From contig CM036256.1 in assembly GCA_020698575.1 (NCBI GenBank), positions 18,057,908-18,121,907 of the forward strand: a stretch of 64,000 nucleotides of DNA, in the 5' to 3' direction. The notes beneath the pieces are model-generated. The model saw nothing but the letters and a program-made list of their open reading frames with translations, was not told where the DNA came from and searched no databases. The first letter of the stretch is position 1. Every line of letters starts with the position of its first letter. Shown here piece after piece: positions 35,732 to 48,193 of the stretch. Source of the stretch: Bostrychus sinensis. Lineage: Eukaryota > Chordata > Actinopteri > Gobiiformes > Eleotridae. A program made the translations under genes and the position numbers.

Positions 35732-38700
35732 TTACACAGTGTGTGTGCTGTTCCCATTGCCATTTTCATTCCTGCTCCGAGAGGTACGCCCTGTCTCAAG
35801 GATCTCCCCCTCTTCATCGGGTTCGACCTGCTGGTCCTTTTTCTTGATGTAGCGCTCATACAGCACCATGATGACACCCATCACCCAGGCTGACACTGTC
35901 CCAGCAGCAAAGATGACAAACCCAATAAGAACGAAGAAAAGGTAATCCCACGATCCCAGAGTCTGGTGGCACAATGTTCGTAACTGGACGCCGACCTCGC
36001 CCAGACGCCTGCCCTGCAGGTCATCAGGTGATCCACAGACCGTCTGACCCTCATCTGTCACAAACAACAAGAGGAATCAGAAAAAACAACACCACTGATA
36101 TCAGTAAACACACACCAGAGGCCCTTTCATTTACACACACCATTCTCAAACTGGGGTCCCTGGCCCATAGGTTGGGGGTCCGCAATTTTTTTATTTATTT
36201 TTTATTAATTGTTAATAATTTATAATTGGTTATTTATTATAGCATAATTCTAAACATTCATAAATGTTAATGGGAACCACTACAGCAATAAAATAAACGT
36301 TCTGAGCGAAAAGCTCAACTCAACTTTGGTTTAGAATGTTTAAAACTCCTGAAATAATCAGGTCACTATCAGGTCATCACATCATCTAAGTCTGCATTTC
36401 TTAATGTCATCTTGTTGTCAGTGTTAATGTTTAAGACCTTGACTCTTGTTTACACAGAGAAGTCCCTCGGCAGAAAACTTTTACTTTTAGTGACTGTAAC
36501 CGCTGATAACCTGTGCAAACTGGCATCAAATATAACAAATCCTTTGATGTTACATTTGAGTGCCTTTAGCATTGAAAATATTATGGCATTAAAACTGCTG
36601 AATTATTCATGCATTCACTACATATCCGTGTGGAGAGCTATAAAAGATGCATGACTGCACACTCCTGTAGGTATTTAGGATATTGCAAGCAAAAGCCTAA
36701 AATAAGAAATTGCAGTTAGGCACATATCCATATTTCCTTTTTGTAAAGAGCCTAGCTACAGCGGTAACTATACCAAATTAATTATTCAACTTCTTTTCTC
36801 ACCACAGGATTAAATAGTGATGTGGCCCTTTGTGGCAATCTCAAACCACTGATTACAGGGTCCCTAATCATCAGGCACCAGGCTTACACTTCACCAAAAT
36901 CCTCTAATCCTAATAAAATGTAGAGTTTGCTTTCTTTCAGAAAACCACACTAAATGGATGAAATTGTCAAAGGTGTATCAGTCAGAATTAAACATGATGG
37001 ATGCTGAGTTGCAGCTGTTGACAAGACGTGAGAGAAGCTTTTTGAACAAAATAATCCTCAGTTCTTTGTTGGTGCAGACAGAGACTGGTGCAGAACAACA
37101 CTGCTGCCATCTCCATCAGGCCACTGTTTTTAATTGGCTTCTGATTTTCAAAGCTTTTGTGCTCAAGGGAGTCCCACAGGGAGACATCAAAAGACTGAAC
37201 AGGCTCAAAATAAACATTTTGTGGAAACACAGTAGTTTGCTCTGACAAAATTAATATTAAAATAATTTGTACATTGACATAGAGAAAATAAGAGAATCAC
37301 TTTAAACTCAGTGCTTTCTGTGCTAATTGTTTACTTAGCCATTAGTGCCAGATCTGACAATTCCAACTGACACATTTTTTAAACCCTAAAAATAAACAAG
37401 AGACACAATTAGGTTTTTGCAGTTTCAGGACATTTTGCACATATATTTTTTTATTTTTTAGATTTAAACTTTTAATTCAGTTCTACTATTATATTAAGCA
37501 TAATAATAATAAGCATTTACCATCTTATTGTCAAAATACCACCTGAACATCTTCTACGCTTACACTCATTTTTATTAGGTACACCTGTTCAATACACATA
37601 CGTATTTAAGCAGCCAATCCCACAGCAGCAGCTCAGTGCATTTAGTCCTGAGACAAGTTGAAGACAAGACAGCTGAATTTAAACTGGGCCTTAGAATAGA
37701 GAAGGTTTAAATGACTTTGAACGTGGCATGGACTGGTCAGAAACTGCTCATCTACTGGGTTTTTCAGACAAAACCATCTCTAGGGTTTACAAAGACGTTA
37801 TAGCTCAAATTTGTACGTTATATAATGTGTATTTCTGTGTGCTCTGAAGCCTTCTGTGCCTGATACAAAAAGCACAGGCAGCTGGAGAACAGAGGGACAT
37901 TTTGCTGCTCTAAGCCCTGACGACCACAGAGAGTCTCCTCTGATCCTCTGGAGGACTGCTGCTGCGCTCTGTGCACACACTGTCAGACTGCACTCACAAC
38001 AAAGACACTACACACATGGCAGCTCACAGCAAATATAGTCTTACTCAAGGCTGTGGAGACAGTTAGGAAACTTTTCCACCACAGACTTCACAGCTTCACA
38101 ATATATTTATATAAATTTAATTTTAAATAAATTCAAAAAACATTATCCATTATTCCTGACACGACACTCCTCATTTATCCAGGTTTGGCCTGTGACTCTC
38201 TATGGCTATATTATTGTTTATAGATAAGAATATTGTTTTCATCAAATTATGTAATATTGTGAAGCCATTTGTCATTAGTATTGTTGTGGCAAGATTCAGA
38301 CAATGGACTGTGTATTAAACTATGTTTTGTTAAACCATGACATCTTTCCTTTTTGTGTTTCCCTTGCATTAATTTGCTTTTGATTTTGTATAGTTTTTAT
38401 GCTAGTCTAGATGCCCCTTCTGATGCCTCTCAATTTATCTGGGCTTGGGACTGCCACAAAGAGCACACTGGCTTTTGATGCCCTGCAGCTTGATTGTTAG
38501 ACCATAACATCAAACATTTATGAATAAGACTCTTCCATTACAGAGTGTTAGATTACATAAAAGGGGGTATGTCCCTATCAGTTGTGCATCACTGGTCACA
38601 GACATCCTACCCCTCATCATCTGTCTCAGCTCGTGTGCACGTTCCTGACAGCTATAGAGGAAAGCCCTTCTGGCTTAAATAAGTACCCCTCTCTTCCTCC

Positions 38701-39755
38701 CCCTCTAAGAGACTGGCATCAAAGGAAAAAGGGCTTTCCTCTCTCCTTTCCCCTTCCTCACACTGCTCTATTTCTAGACTGTCTCCTTATATAACAGCTG
38801 GGGATGTGTTAATCTAACCAGGAAGACGAGACGAGAATCTGTTGGTTCCTTTTATTTCCTTAAGCTGTATCTCTCTGTGTTGCTCTGCCTCACTCGCTAT
38901 TGAAGCATCTCCTAAACTGAGGAGACAAGCAAGCCATAGACCAGGTGAGACTCAGACAAGAATTAACAAGGAGTGATGCCAACACAGACCAGTGCACAAT
39001 GTTGTCCTGCTTTTCACTACCCATCATTTTATGTGCATCAAGACTAAAAAGAGAAACAAGTATTGTCTGTGAAAAAAACAATTAGAGTGAAGCACTAGTG
39101 AATCATTATTTAACATATCCTACCTCAATACATTAGAATATCACTGAAGATCATTTGTATATGTAGTTCAGTTCAAAGTAACATGTTATATTAAACACAT
39201 AGAGCAATGTTTCCCAACCAGGGGTACAGGGACCCCTAGGGGTACACGAGCACATTGCAGGGGTTATGTGAAGGCATATAATTATTTATAGTACCTTAGT
39301 TAGCTTTATAAAGACTAAAATACACTTAGATCAGGACTAACCCAGGACTATAGCGAGGGAGGCGACACTAAAGAAGGAAAAAACAGGGACTAAGCCAGAA
39401 CTCAGCTGGTTCTAAACCAAGACTAAACCAGGTCAAACCAGGACTAAACTAAGACTAAACCAGGACTAAGCTGGGCCCAAACCAGGACTAAATCAGGTCT
39501 TGGCGGTACACAAAACCAAAAAGGTTGGGAACTACTGACATTCAGCATAGCATTTCAAACATGTATTTTTCTCTAATGGTAATGCATATGGTTTACAATT
39601 GATGAAAAATCCGTATCCCATAAAATTGGAATATATACGGTCCTATGCAAAAGTTGAGGTATGAAAAATGCTTTTAACTAAGAGTGCTTTATACTGAATT
39701 TTATTTTTGCTATGGAAATCTCAGGAAAGGCCAATAATGAGTCAAGGACTAAATT

Positions 39756-39788
<33 letters not shown>

Positions 39789-42700
39789 TGTGAGTGGATT
39801 CAGATCACTGTTTAGATCCAGGAGTGTTTTTGTGGATTCTGTACCATTTTGAGAAACAGAGTGAAGCTACTCCACACACTAAAAGAACAAGTGATTAGTT
39901 TAATTGTGAGATATAATGGTTTTATACCCCAACTGAAAAAGCATTTACCTGAACTGAAATATTTTTAAGTTTGAGTCCAGATCTGGCCACTGTATCTTTA
40001 CATTCTATCTCATTATTGCAAGATCGGACCATTTACAGTCATTGAGTGCTTATAGTTTTGATTTGTCTTCCTTTTTCTGTGTATTTTTATACATTGATAC
40101 ACTGATACACGCTTTGTTCATAGCCTTTCCTAAAAACCTGTCAGAGAAATTTGTAGAGTACTGTATATAATATTATAAAATCATCACAAATAAAATGAAA
40201 TGCTATAATTTTTTCACTCTGGGCTATTGATATACTCACTTTTTCAATTCAGCTAAAATATATGTATCTATATGCCTTCTGTTTCTCCAGCAGCTGTCAC
40301 CAAAAGAGGCAGACAAAGGGAACAAGCAGCAGAAAAATAGGCCAGCTCTTGTAGGATGTGTTTTGGACTGAGCCGGAGCTGTACAGGGACTCATAGAGAA
40401 GCTTATAGTGAAGTGTAGTGTGTGTGGGGGAGTGAAAAGCAGGGGATGCCTTTTGAGCGCGAGTGGCGGGTGTATTATATTCATGGTGTTAGAATTATGA
40501 CTGGCCTCTTGCTCACTAAGACAAACTATAAATAGTCGCTGGCCTTTTGCATAGTGACACATCCATATACCAATGCTAAGAGCCGGAAAAGTGGGAAGTG
40601 TTGCAGAAAATCAGACACATGCATCAACTTGACGGTAATAAAGCAATGGGGGAATCAATATTTAGTGCTGCAGCCGTAATCATTTATCACTCTGTAGTTG
40701 TTGTTTTTTTTTTTTTTTTCTCTAAAGCTGTTGAAATAAATAGTTTCCAGAAGATAAATACAAAGGAACAATTTTTGTGTTGTTGTTTCAGGCTAAGGTT
40801 TAGCTATAGGTCAGTGGTTCTCTAACTGTGGTACGCAGACTACTCCTGGTTGTACTGCGGACAGTTTTCTTCCTGTTTTATTCCTTATAAATTAAATTTA
40901 AGGTGTACCACTGCTTAGTCTTGGTTCAGTCCTGGTTACTGTATGTGCTGCTTTAGTCCTGGTTTAATCCTGACTCCTGTTTATGTCCTGGTTTAGTTCT
41001 AGATTAGTCTTGGATTAGATCTAAATTAGTCTTTGTTTAGTCCTGACTCTTGGTTTTGTCCTGGTTTGGCCCTGGTTTAGACGTGGGATAGTCCCAATTT
41101 TGTCCTTATGAATTAATGCTCATTTAGATCCATTAAAGATGGTACTTTAAAAGACAAATATTTTCCAAGACAGTAGTCAGTGTGAAAAGTTTGACAATAT
41201 AAATCTATTGTTGAGGGTTATCTAAATCTCTGGTCTTCTTCTCGTCTCCACTTGAGCGTTGCCTGTAGTTACAGCCCTGGTTTCCAGTTTAAATCAAACA
41301 GCCCTCCACCTTCTACCCTGTTATTTGAGAGGTGTTACGGCTGTCACCTGCACCTCAGCCCAATGAAAACTGAGAGAGGTAGTAAACTCAGACTTAACTA
41401 GACTGGAAACACTGAATACTGTGGTTATGTTTAGACACATATGCTTCTTTATATATCATTAGATGTGCGTGGTGTTCAGGTGCAGATGATAGTGAGCTAA
41501 GCGCTGCATGTCTAATTCTGGAATCATAGCAACATAATAAAGGAAAGTGTTTATCCTAGTATGCAGCTGTAATATACTGGCATGCTTATTGACATACATA
41601 AATCTAGGTTGTGCAAATGGCATAGATAAACCTGAAAATGCATGACAGTCCAAAGGGGAAAAAAATAATTTAAATGGTCTGTAATTTGTCAATTACAATA
41701 CCTTTGTGAACTGTTGACCGCCTGGCCCATTAAAACATACACTATTCCTGAACAGTTTTTTACCCCGGGGCATAGCCACACTGAACAATAAACTCAGAAC
41801 CGAATCTACCACCAATGAGATAATATAAGGCTAACATATAAAATACTGTTTATTATGTGTAATTTAAAGTGCGCAACGGTTTTACTCAATATACTGAACA
41901 GTATTTTAAATACATATGTTGGCAGGAGATTAAATGAATGTGTGTTGGCATGGGTGATAAAGTATATTATTTACATTTTTATAATTTATTTATTTGTATT
42001 TGTACATAATGTGTATAATATTTATTGTCACTTATTTCTGTTTTTAAAGGTGCTATGAGCAGTACATATTTTTTACATTTTATAAAAATGACCCACGTGT
42101 CCCAAGGTAAACATGTTTAAACCAAATATTAGTTTTTGTGATAACAATGGTACAGCTGATTTATTAACAATTAAAAACATATTTTATATAATGGCAAAGT
42201 TATTTATTACTTTTTTTTTTTTTTTTTTTGGCTCTCCAATGTCCAATCATAAAAGTGGAAAGACTGGCAACCCACAGACCACTGTTTTGATTTAGACTGC
42301 AGTACCGTTTTTAAACCAGTAGGAGCACATGCTGCTTACAGTACCTTTAAATTATATCAATTGTTTTCTGTCTCTGTAATGTTGGTTATTAGGCATAACA
42401 AGTATGCAACATCAATTGCACATTGTCTGTATACAAAAGATACAATTATTATTATGCAGTTATTTTGATAAACACAAACTGAAGTGATAAAACCTTGAAA
42501 TTTGAAGCCCTCCAGATGGACCCACAGACAAAGGTCTTCATTGTCGCACTCGCAGCTCCAGGGATTCCCACTGAGGCCCACGGAGCGTAGAGCTGGCAGC
42601 GTGATTAGCGACGTGATGTTGAGTGTTGTCAGGTTGTTGCGACTCACATCCAGCACTTGAAGAGCCGCGTTTTCTGCAAAAGCGTCCGGGTGAATGTAAG

Positions 42701-43145
42701 AGAGCCCTGGGTTGTCCGTCATCCTGAGCATGACCAGATTGGCCAGAGGTCCAAACGTTCTGTCTTCGATGCGAGACAATGTGTTGAAGGACAGATCCAG
42801 ATAGGCCAGTTTGCGTAAATTCCCAAACGTGGACTCGGAGATCTCTGTGAGGGAGTTGTTGCTGCAGTCCAGATACACCAGGTCCGAGAGGTAGTTGAGG
42901 GCGAGAGGGGGCAACTCCACTATCCGGTTGTTGGAGATGATGAGCTGCCGAGTGGCCAGGGGCAAATTGACCGGGAACGTCGTCAGATGTTGACCGGCGC
43001 ATTGGACCACTAGTTGGTCATCACACACACAGCGATCCGGACAGCCCGTGGACAACACCGGGGATGTAGTTACCCCCCCAAAGAGGACGAGAAGAAAGAC
43101 TATGAGCCGCAAGGGGTGCGCGCTTGGCTGCGGGGCAAGACGCAT
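35732..43145 (-). CDS. lrrc52: Leucine-rich repeat protein 52 (potassium-channel gamma subunit)
   Basis: Single-pass LRR protein of the LRRC26/38/52/55 group, auxiliary gamma subunits that shift the voltage dependence of Slo potassium channels at the plasma membrane. Two coding exons, 43145-42494 and 36054-35732, join in phase 1 to 324 residues (human 313) around a 6.4 kb intron. ATG 43145 begins a signal peptide (PLRLIVFLLVLFGGV). An LRRNT with CPDRCVCDDQLVVQC follows, then about five LRRs (LVYLDCSNNSLTEIS, LAYLDLSFNTLSRIED) and an LRRCT starting NPWSCECDNEDLC. The membrane segment DYLFFVLIGFVIFAAGTVSA is strikingly like human LRRC52. A short basic/acidic tail (YERYIKKKDQQVEPDEEG) and N-glycosylation sequons NNS and NIT are present. 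A longer frame upstream of 43145 begins at GTG and is not used. Confidence 0.94.
36135..36185. repeat. Possible hAT/MITE end fragment in lrrc52 intron
   Basis: CATTCTCAAACTGGGGTCCC and the following GGCCC resemble the outer part of hAT-like elements such as those at 39205 and 40811. Only one end is visible. Confidence 0.35.
37562..37797 (+). mobile_element. Fossil Tc1-like transposon, 5' end with transposase HTH
   Basis: Starts with a TIR-like ATTTTTATTAGGTACACCTG and reads into an in-frame remnant of a Tc1-type transposase: NDFERGMD, then HLLGFSDKTISRVYK, the helix-turn-helix DNA-binding segment. The remnant ends before the catalytic domain. It lies in the lrrc52 intron in opposite orientation to the gene. 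The family is recognised from the HTH pattern. Confidence 0.8.
38405..38510. repeat. SINE-like dispersed repeat fragment
   Basis: CTCAATTTATCTGGGCTTGG, GACTGCCACAAAGAGCACAC and GGCTTTTGATGCCCTG match the family described at 20745-20835. A shorter relative lies near 38160-38200. Confidence 0.55.
39197..39545. mobile_element. hAT-like MITE carrying an 11-bp minisatellite
   Basis: The element is about 39205-39537 with inverted ends CAATGTTTCCCAACC (left) and the complement of CAGTAGTTCCCAACC (right). The flanking 8-mers ACATAGAG (39197-39204) and ACATTCAG (39538-39545) match at 6 of 8 positions. The inside is a degenerate tandem array of AAACCAGGACT-type units from about 39330 to 39500. A relative in inverted minisatellite orientation lies at 40811-41110. 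Confidence 0.7.
39758..39787. repeat. Long T homopolymer (30 nt)
   Basis: Thirty uninterrupted T residues in the lrrc52 intron. No retroelement body was recognised on either side, so its origin is unclear. Confidence 0.95.
40811..41110. mobile_element. Relative of the minisatellite-bearing MITE, inverted
   Basis: Starts CAGTGGTTCTCTAAC, like the element ends at 39205-39537, then carries AGTCCTGGTTT-type units (about 40915-41090), the reverse complement of the AAACCAGGACT array. The right terminal repeat is not found, so the copy appears truncated or eroded. Confidence 0.6.
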
Positions 43146-43722
43146 GACACCGCCGAGGGCTTCATCCACCCCGTTTGGAGAGAGTCAGACCCGTTCACAT
43201 TCTTCATTGATACATCCTCAGCGGCTTGTTAGATTCAGAAATGATTTCCACAGAGGTCAAATCCGAAGTCAGTGCCAGCTTCTCGCGCGTAATGTCACTC
43301 CATGCTTGTTGTTCTCGGTCCTGTGCGCTTCTTGAACTTGACAACCCCAGTTCTTGAAGCTGCTTCGAATGACATTGATTTATCGAGTTTCCTCTATTTG
43401 ATCACCGCATTATACACCCCTTGTCTTGTGCTTGCACAAGAAGTCAGGTCAGTTATTCCACTATATGTTTCATGCAAGCCTCTCGCTCTCTGAAACTGAA
43501 TCCTAACGAAGGGGGCGCACTGAGACGCGCCGTGTGTGACAGTGGGGGTGTTGTGGAGTGATCTCACGCTTTGAAGTGAGCAGAAGAGACACTGAAATCC
43601 CTGGGCACTCAAAATAAGTATAACATCTTAATTGGTCTTTGTGCTAACTTATGGATATGCATAAAAGACACATCATAACCACACGTCTGTATTCTTTTAA
43701 TTATCTCAAATGTGTTTATTGA

Positions 43723-43773
<51 letters not shown>

Positions 43774-43807
43774 AGAAATAAAGAAAGAAAGAAAGAAAGA
43801 AAGAAAA

Positions 43808-43839
<32 letters not shown>

Positions 43840-45540
43840 AAAGAAAAGGAAAGAAAAGGAAAGAAAAGAAAAGAAACTGACGCATGTGGGGCCAGTAGGC
43901 CATGTCCAGAAATAAAATTGTATGGACCAGGCCAGCTTTCACAGTCATCCAGAACATGGTAAATCAAGATACCAATTAAAATAGTAAACCAATGACTAAA
44001 ACGACTATTGACCATTCCTTAGTGGGAAGTTCATTTTGGAGCCTATTAAACATCATGTAGCTGATTTAAAATGGCATGCCATGAAGTACAAGCTCTGAAG
44101 CGGTGATATATGTTTTAGTAATATCCAGTTTTTATAGCAGTGCCATCTAGTGTTCAGAGTGACTATAACATTTTGCCTGAAATACATAGTGTACCTTATG
44201 ATCTAAGTATATATATTGCGGGGGGGATAAAAGTTTCTTTTTAAACTTTGGGCCTGCTCCAGTGAGTTAACATACTAAACTAACAAGTTGTATGCCTATT
44301 CAGCTATAGCCTGTAGTATTTTCTTACCCTGCCCTGACATATAATAAGCCCCAGCTGCGTGCACAGAGGTAGAAAAACTGGTGCACCTGATACCCATGCA
44401 CCATATTACACGTGCTCATTACACCACATGGTTTTAGAGACTATTTAATGAGGAGATCCCACACACACAGCCCTCAAAGTGTATCAAGGGGCCTATAGGC
44501 AGTCAACACTCCAGCTATTTACACCTATTACACAGCCGAACCCATACGAGATGATGGGACAGGGGGGTCTCCTAAAGCAGTGATGTTGTCTCCTCTCAGC
44601 ATTCCCAGTCTATTCTCGGTTCAGTGTAGGCGCTGAAGTGCTGAATCAGACTCACTGTGGCCTATGACGTCTTGACAGTGAACAGCCCACTGCACACTGA
44701 CCACACTCACTCTTTCAGTTTTTATAAAAAGTAAACAGACCACTGTGTTCCCCTGGGAATAAAGAAGCTCAAAAGCACTCAGGAGGTCCACCTCTTTACA
44801 TCTTGTGGATTGAACAAATACACCTGAGCAGCTCTAGGAGGACATCTAGTGGGCATCTGCTGGAAAAGAAAGACATTTCAGAACCCCATTTCAATTTTCA
44901 CCTTTCAATTTACTTTGGCTACTTAAATACTCTATACTTTGAGAGAAAGTGTACGTAAAATTTCCCCAACTAGTCCTCAACATACACAAGTCTAACTGGC
45001 TACACATTTTTGACTTTCCTAATTTACATACCTTCACCAATGTTGTTGGTTGGTGGGATTGGTCCACATAAGCAAGTCCCTATTCAAACTAAACACATGT
45101 CAAGGCGTGTCTCCAACTGCTGTAGCTCACCATTCAACCACTGGAAACATGTTGGTCCTGTTCATAATGCTTTAAGATTAGTTCATGACTTATAACCCTA
45201 ATGCCAATAGCAGCAGTGTTCCAGACACAATTCAAGAACGTCTCCATTTTATCTGCCAGCATCATAATGTTCATAAAAGCACACATGGCAATATTAATTC
45301 TGCCACTGGTTTTAGGTTAATTTGACAAGTTTTACTGTTGTACAAGTTTTACAATGGTAGGCCATTGATTATGATACATAATTCACCTGCCCCTTTTGCC
45401 CCTTGCCTCCAAGTGCCCTTTTTTTTTTTTTTTTGTGGCTTTAAGCCCTTGTGTGCCCTTTTGTGGCTCTTCATAAGAGCATTTATTCATTAATTAATTA
45501 TTAATAATTTAAAATAAATTACATCACACGGCCGCCAGCA
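43146..45540. other. lrrc52-mgst3 divergent intergenic region, left part
   Basis: This holds the lrrc52 5' flank and probable promoter (43146 to about 43650), the A-rich microsatellite at 43722-43876, and AT-rich sequence with no recognised coding potential. Long frames around 43706-44015 are translations of the AAAT/GAAA tract. Confidence 0.65.
43722..43876. repeat. Compound AAAT / GAAA / GAAAA microsatellite
   Basis: About 14 AAAT units (43722-43777) run into roughly 100 bp of almost pure purine GAAA, GAAAA and AAGG units ending at about 43876. It lies some 600-700 bp upstream of the lrrc52 start. Confidence 0.97.
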
Positions 45541-45545
45541 CCTCG

Positions 45546-45558
45546 TGACCTTTAACCT
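45546..45558 (-). promoter_or_regulatory. DR1-type nuclear-receptor element upstream of mgst3
   Basis: TGACCTTTAACCT reads AGGTTAAAGGTCA on the minus strand: two AGGTCA-like half-sites in direct repeat with one base between, the HNF4 / PPAR-RXR arrangement. It lies in a locally GC-richer patch containing a CCAAT (GAGCCAATAGAG near 45612-45623), followed by a donor-like ACCGGTGAGCT near 45692-45702. This may be a distal mgst3 promoter with its own 5' exon. Confidence 0.45.
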
Positions 45559-46599
45559 TTTGCCTCCGTGAGTTGCGCAGCTGAAAACAGAGGAGAAAGA
45601 GCGGACTGCGGAGCCAATAGAGAGGGCTGTTATCATTATTTTGGTCCCGATTCCAGAACTTAAAACACAGTATAGTCACTGGAAATCAAAGCACCGGTGA
45701 GCTGTTCGTGTCGCCTGATTTGTAAGACAAAGCCATGAAAGTATTATGCACGCACGTTAGATAATTTCTGTTTAAATACGGAGCTTTTGACCGCTACTTG
45801 CTAACCACCTAGATATTTACAAAATGCTTCCATAAAATGCTTTGTGATTGTTGATGGCATAAAATCTTTTTATTTTTAGACCGGGTTGCTTATAAATAAT
45901 GGATTGCAGTTAGCATTTAGACATTTTAATAAGATAAGAAAAAAAGTGATGTCCCAAAATCTTGTTCCCACATAACTTATTTAATTTATTACTAGAAATG
46001 TCTAAGGACTTCCTCGTAGTGCTGGGAATAATTCTCATCTTGTCAGAGCATGGATAAAATTACATTATTTAGTTTAGTGTCATGCAGTATGTGTTTTCTT
46101 TACATTTTATATGTTCATTAGTTTTTTATTACTTTCCCAAAATTTGATTAAAAATGTATAGCTTCATCCTTAGCGTATTGCAATATATCATAGTATACAC
46201 AGAAATGTAACAGTTGTGTGAGAGTCTTGCTTGCCACAGTCCTAACACAACAGTGTTTTAAAATCTGGTTACACGTATGTGCCCCTTTTTCACTTTGAGC
46301 ACCTGCCCCTGTAGAAGTCTTTGCACGTGCCTGCATTTCTGGCTTTCAAATTCTTGGACCCTGGCATTTGCACAAAAGAGGAACTGATTATTTGAGGAAA
46401 TGTTTGCTGTGGGATGTTGAAAAGACAACACAGGGCATTTAGAGGACAACCGGATATTCAGTTAAAAATCACTTTAAAATGTATAACCAATAAAATATCG
46501 AGTTGTCTTCCTTCTGAAGCGAAAGAAAGTCGTACAGTGGCCGCGCAGACCACGCCCATGAATTCTTACGCAAACCAGGAAGCTACAAGCTTGCAGTGT

Positions 46600-46671
46600 A
46601 ACCTGGTTCTTTACAGCAGTCTGTAGTCCGACTGGTCTGACTTTGCTCCCAAAAAGCTTCTACACACCAAG
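46600..46671 (+). other. Probable non-coding first exon of mgst3
   Basis: A strong donor, CCAAG then GTAAGA, sits at 46671/46672, 400 bp before the coding exon, whose acceptor (CATCAG) is at 47074. The 5' boundary is not determinable; the patch 46530-46671 is GC-richer than its surroundings. Confidence 0.55.
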
Positions 46672-47083
46672 GTAAGAAGACGTTCTTTTATATAATGGCC
46701 TTTATGTAGCTTGTATTAGTCCAGTCTAAGTGCGTAGGGAAGCTGTGTCCTTAGGTGACCTTTCGGAGTTGGCCTTCTTTTTTGCACCAATTAAATTGCC
46801 TTTTCCACTTTTTATAGACAAACTAACTTACTTACTGGTACTCTGATAAGGTCGTTTTAAGTAGTTAAAATGTTTAAACAAAAAATCTCGTAAGCATTGT
46901 TTACTTGTTTTTTTTTTTGTTTGTTTGTTTTTTTTTTTTTTTATGTCTTTTCAAGCAGTGTAAAATAGGACAAGCTCACTACACTTTCTTCCATCCAACA
47001 ATGAAAAGTCTCTATAACATTCAAATGGAAAATGTAACATATATTAGGCTTGTGCCCACTCTTGCTTGCATCAGGTTTCCAAG

Positions 47084-48193
47084 ATGGGTGTCCTATCCAA
47101 GGATTATGGCTATGTGGTGTTGACTGGAGTTGCCAGCATGGTCATGGTGGGACACCTGGCTATGAGAGTGGTCAAAGCCCGCAAGAAGTACAATGTGCAG
47201 GTGAGTAAAAGGAATGTAAATAAATTAGCTCAATAAACTATGTCCACCTCTTTTACCACATGTTGATAAAATAAGCATCTTAATATAACTCCCCCAGTAC
47301 CCTAAAATGTACAGTGATGATCCAGAAACTGGACACATTTTCAACTGTATCCAACGTGCCCACCAAAACACGTGAGTATGAGTTACAGTTTAGTTTAGTT
47401 TAGTCTTTATTTGAAGGGACATTGTACAGAGACATTATGCTCATAAAACAGAGATGATCTGCACCAGATTATAGCTAAACAGCTAGTTTCCATCTGCAGT
47501 CCCTGAGGAAGAACAATAAATTATACAGTGCAATTTAACACAGTCAATAAGATAAGACAGCTACTCACAGTGACCACTCACTGATCCAACACACATTCCA
47601 TATCTTATACATATCACACACATCACAATGTGAAGTAGAACAGTTACTCACAGTAACCACTCACTACAGCTAAGAAAATAATCTTTGAGTTTCAACCATA
47701 TATAAATGTGTCCTCTTTTGTCACCTGTAGCCTGGAAGTCTACCCTCCCTTTCTTTTCTGCCTGGCTGTTGGTGGTATGCATTGTCCTGTAAGTTCAAAT
47801 ATTTGCAGACTAATTTCTGCTCAGTCATGTTTTATGATTACGCCCATACCCACTGCACAATATAATCAGTCATCTATGTCCTATTATTGATTGTTTTTGT
47901 CTGATTGTAGCGTCTGGCCAGTGGACTTGGTCTTGTGTGGATAATTGGCAGAGAGGTTTATGCACACGGCTACTCTACTGGAGGTACAGAGATGTTTTCT
48001 GTTTTTACTTTTTGTATAGAAAGTCAGTGATCTTGAGAGAACAATTATGTTTTCAGATCCTTCCAGAAGAATGAAGGGAGCCTTTGGTAACATCGCCATG
48101 TTGGGAATGATGCTGACCACTCTTAATTTTGGTCGCCATTTGCTGGGCTGGACAGGCCCGCGATTTGGACCATTCCGTCATGACTGCTGCTAA
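47084..48193 (+). CDS. mgst3: Microsomal glutathione S-transferase 3
   Basis: MAPEG-family integral membrane enzyme of the endoplasmic reticulum with glutathione transferase and peroxidase activity on lipid hydroperoxides and leukotriene A4. Five coding exons, 47084-47200, 47298-47371, 47731-47788, 47911-47983 and 48057-48193, give 152 residues, the same length as human. Landmarks are LSKDYGYVVLTGVASMVMVG (first membrane helix), KARKKYNVQYPKMY, the MAPEG signature FNCIQRAHQNTLEVYPPF, GREVYAHGYSTG and a C-terminal RHDCC whose paired cysteines resemble the human acylated terminus. The start has a 5' UTR acceptor nine bases upstream. A polyA signal lies at 48544-48549. Confidence 0.97.
47393..47530. 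repeat. Dispersed repeat in mgst3 intron
   Basis: TTTAGTCTTTATTTGAAGGG, ACATTGTACAGAGACATTA and CTGAGGAAGAACAATAAATT form a pattern familiar from teleost intronic retroelement tails. It is similar in style to the stretch at 5037-5120. The family is not assigned. Confidence 0.4.

Noticed and set aside
42538..43002. 154-codon minus-strand frame overlapping lrrc52 exon 1
   Set aside because: Out-of-frame shadow of the LRR exon with composition but no domain of its own.
43706..44015. Long Phe/Leu/Ser-rich minus-strand frames
   Set aside because: Translation of the AAAT/GAAA microsatellite, not a membrane protein gene.
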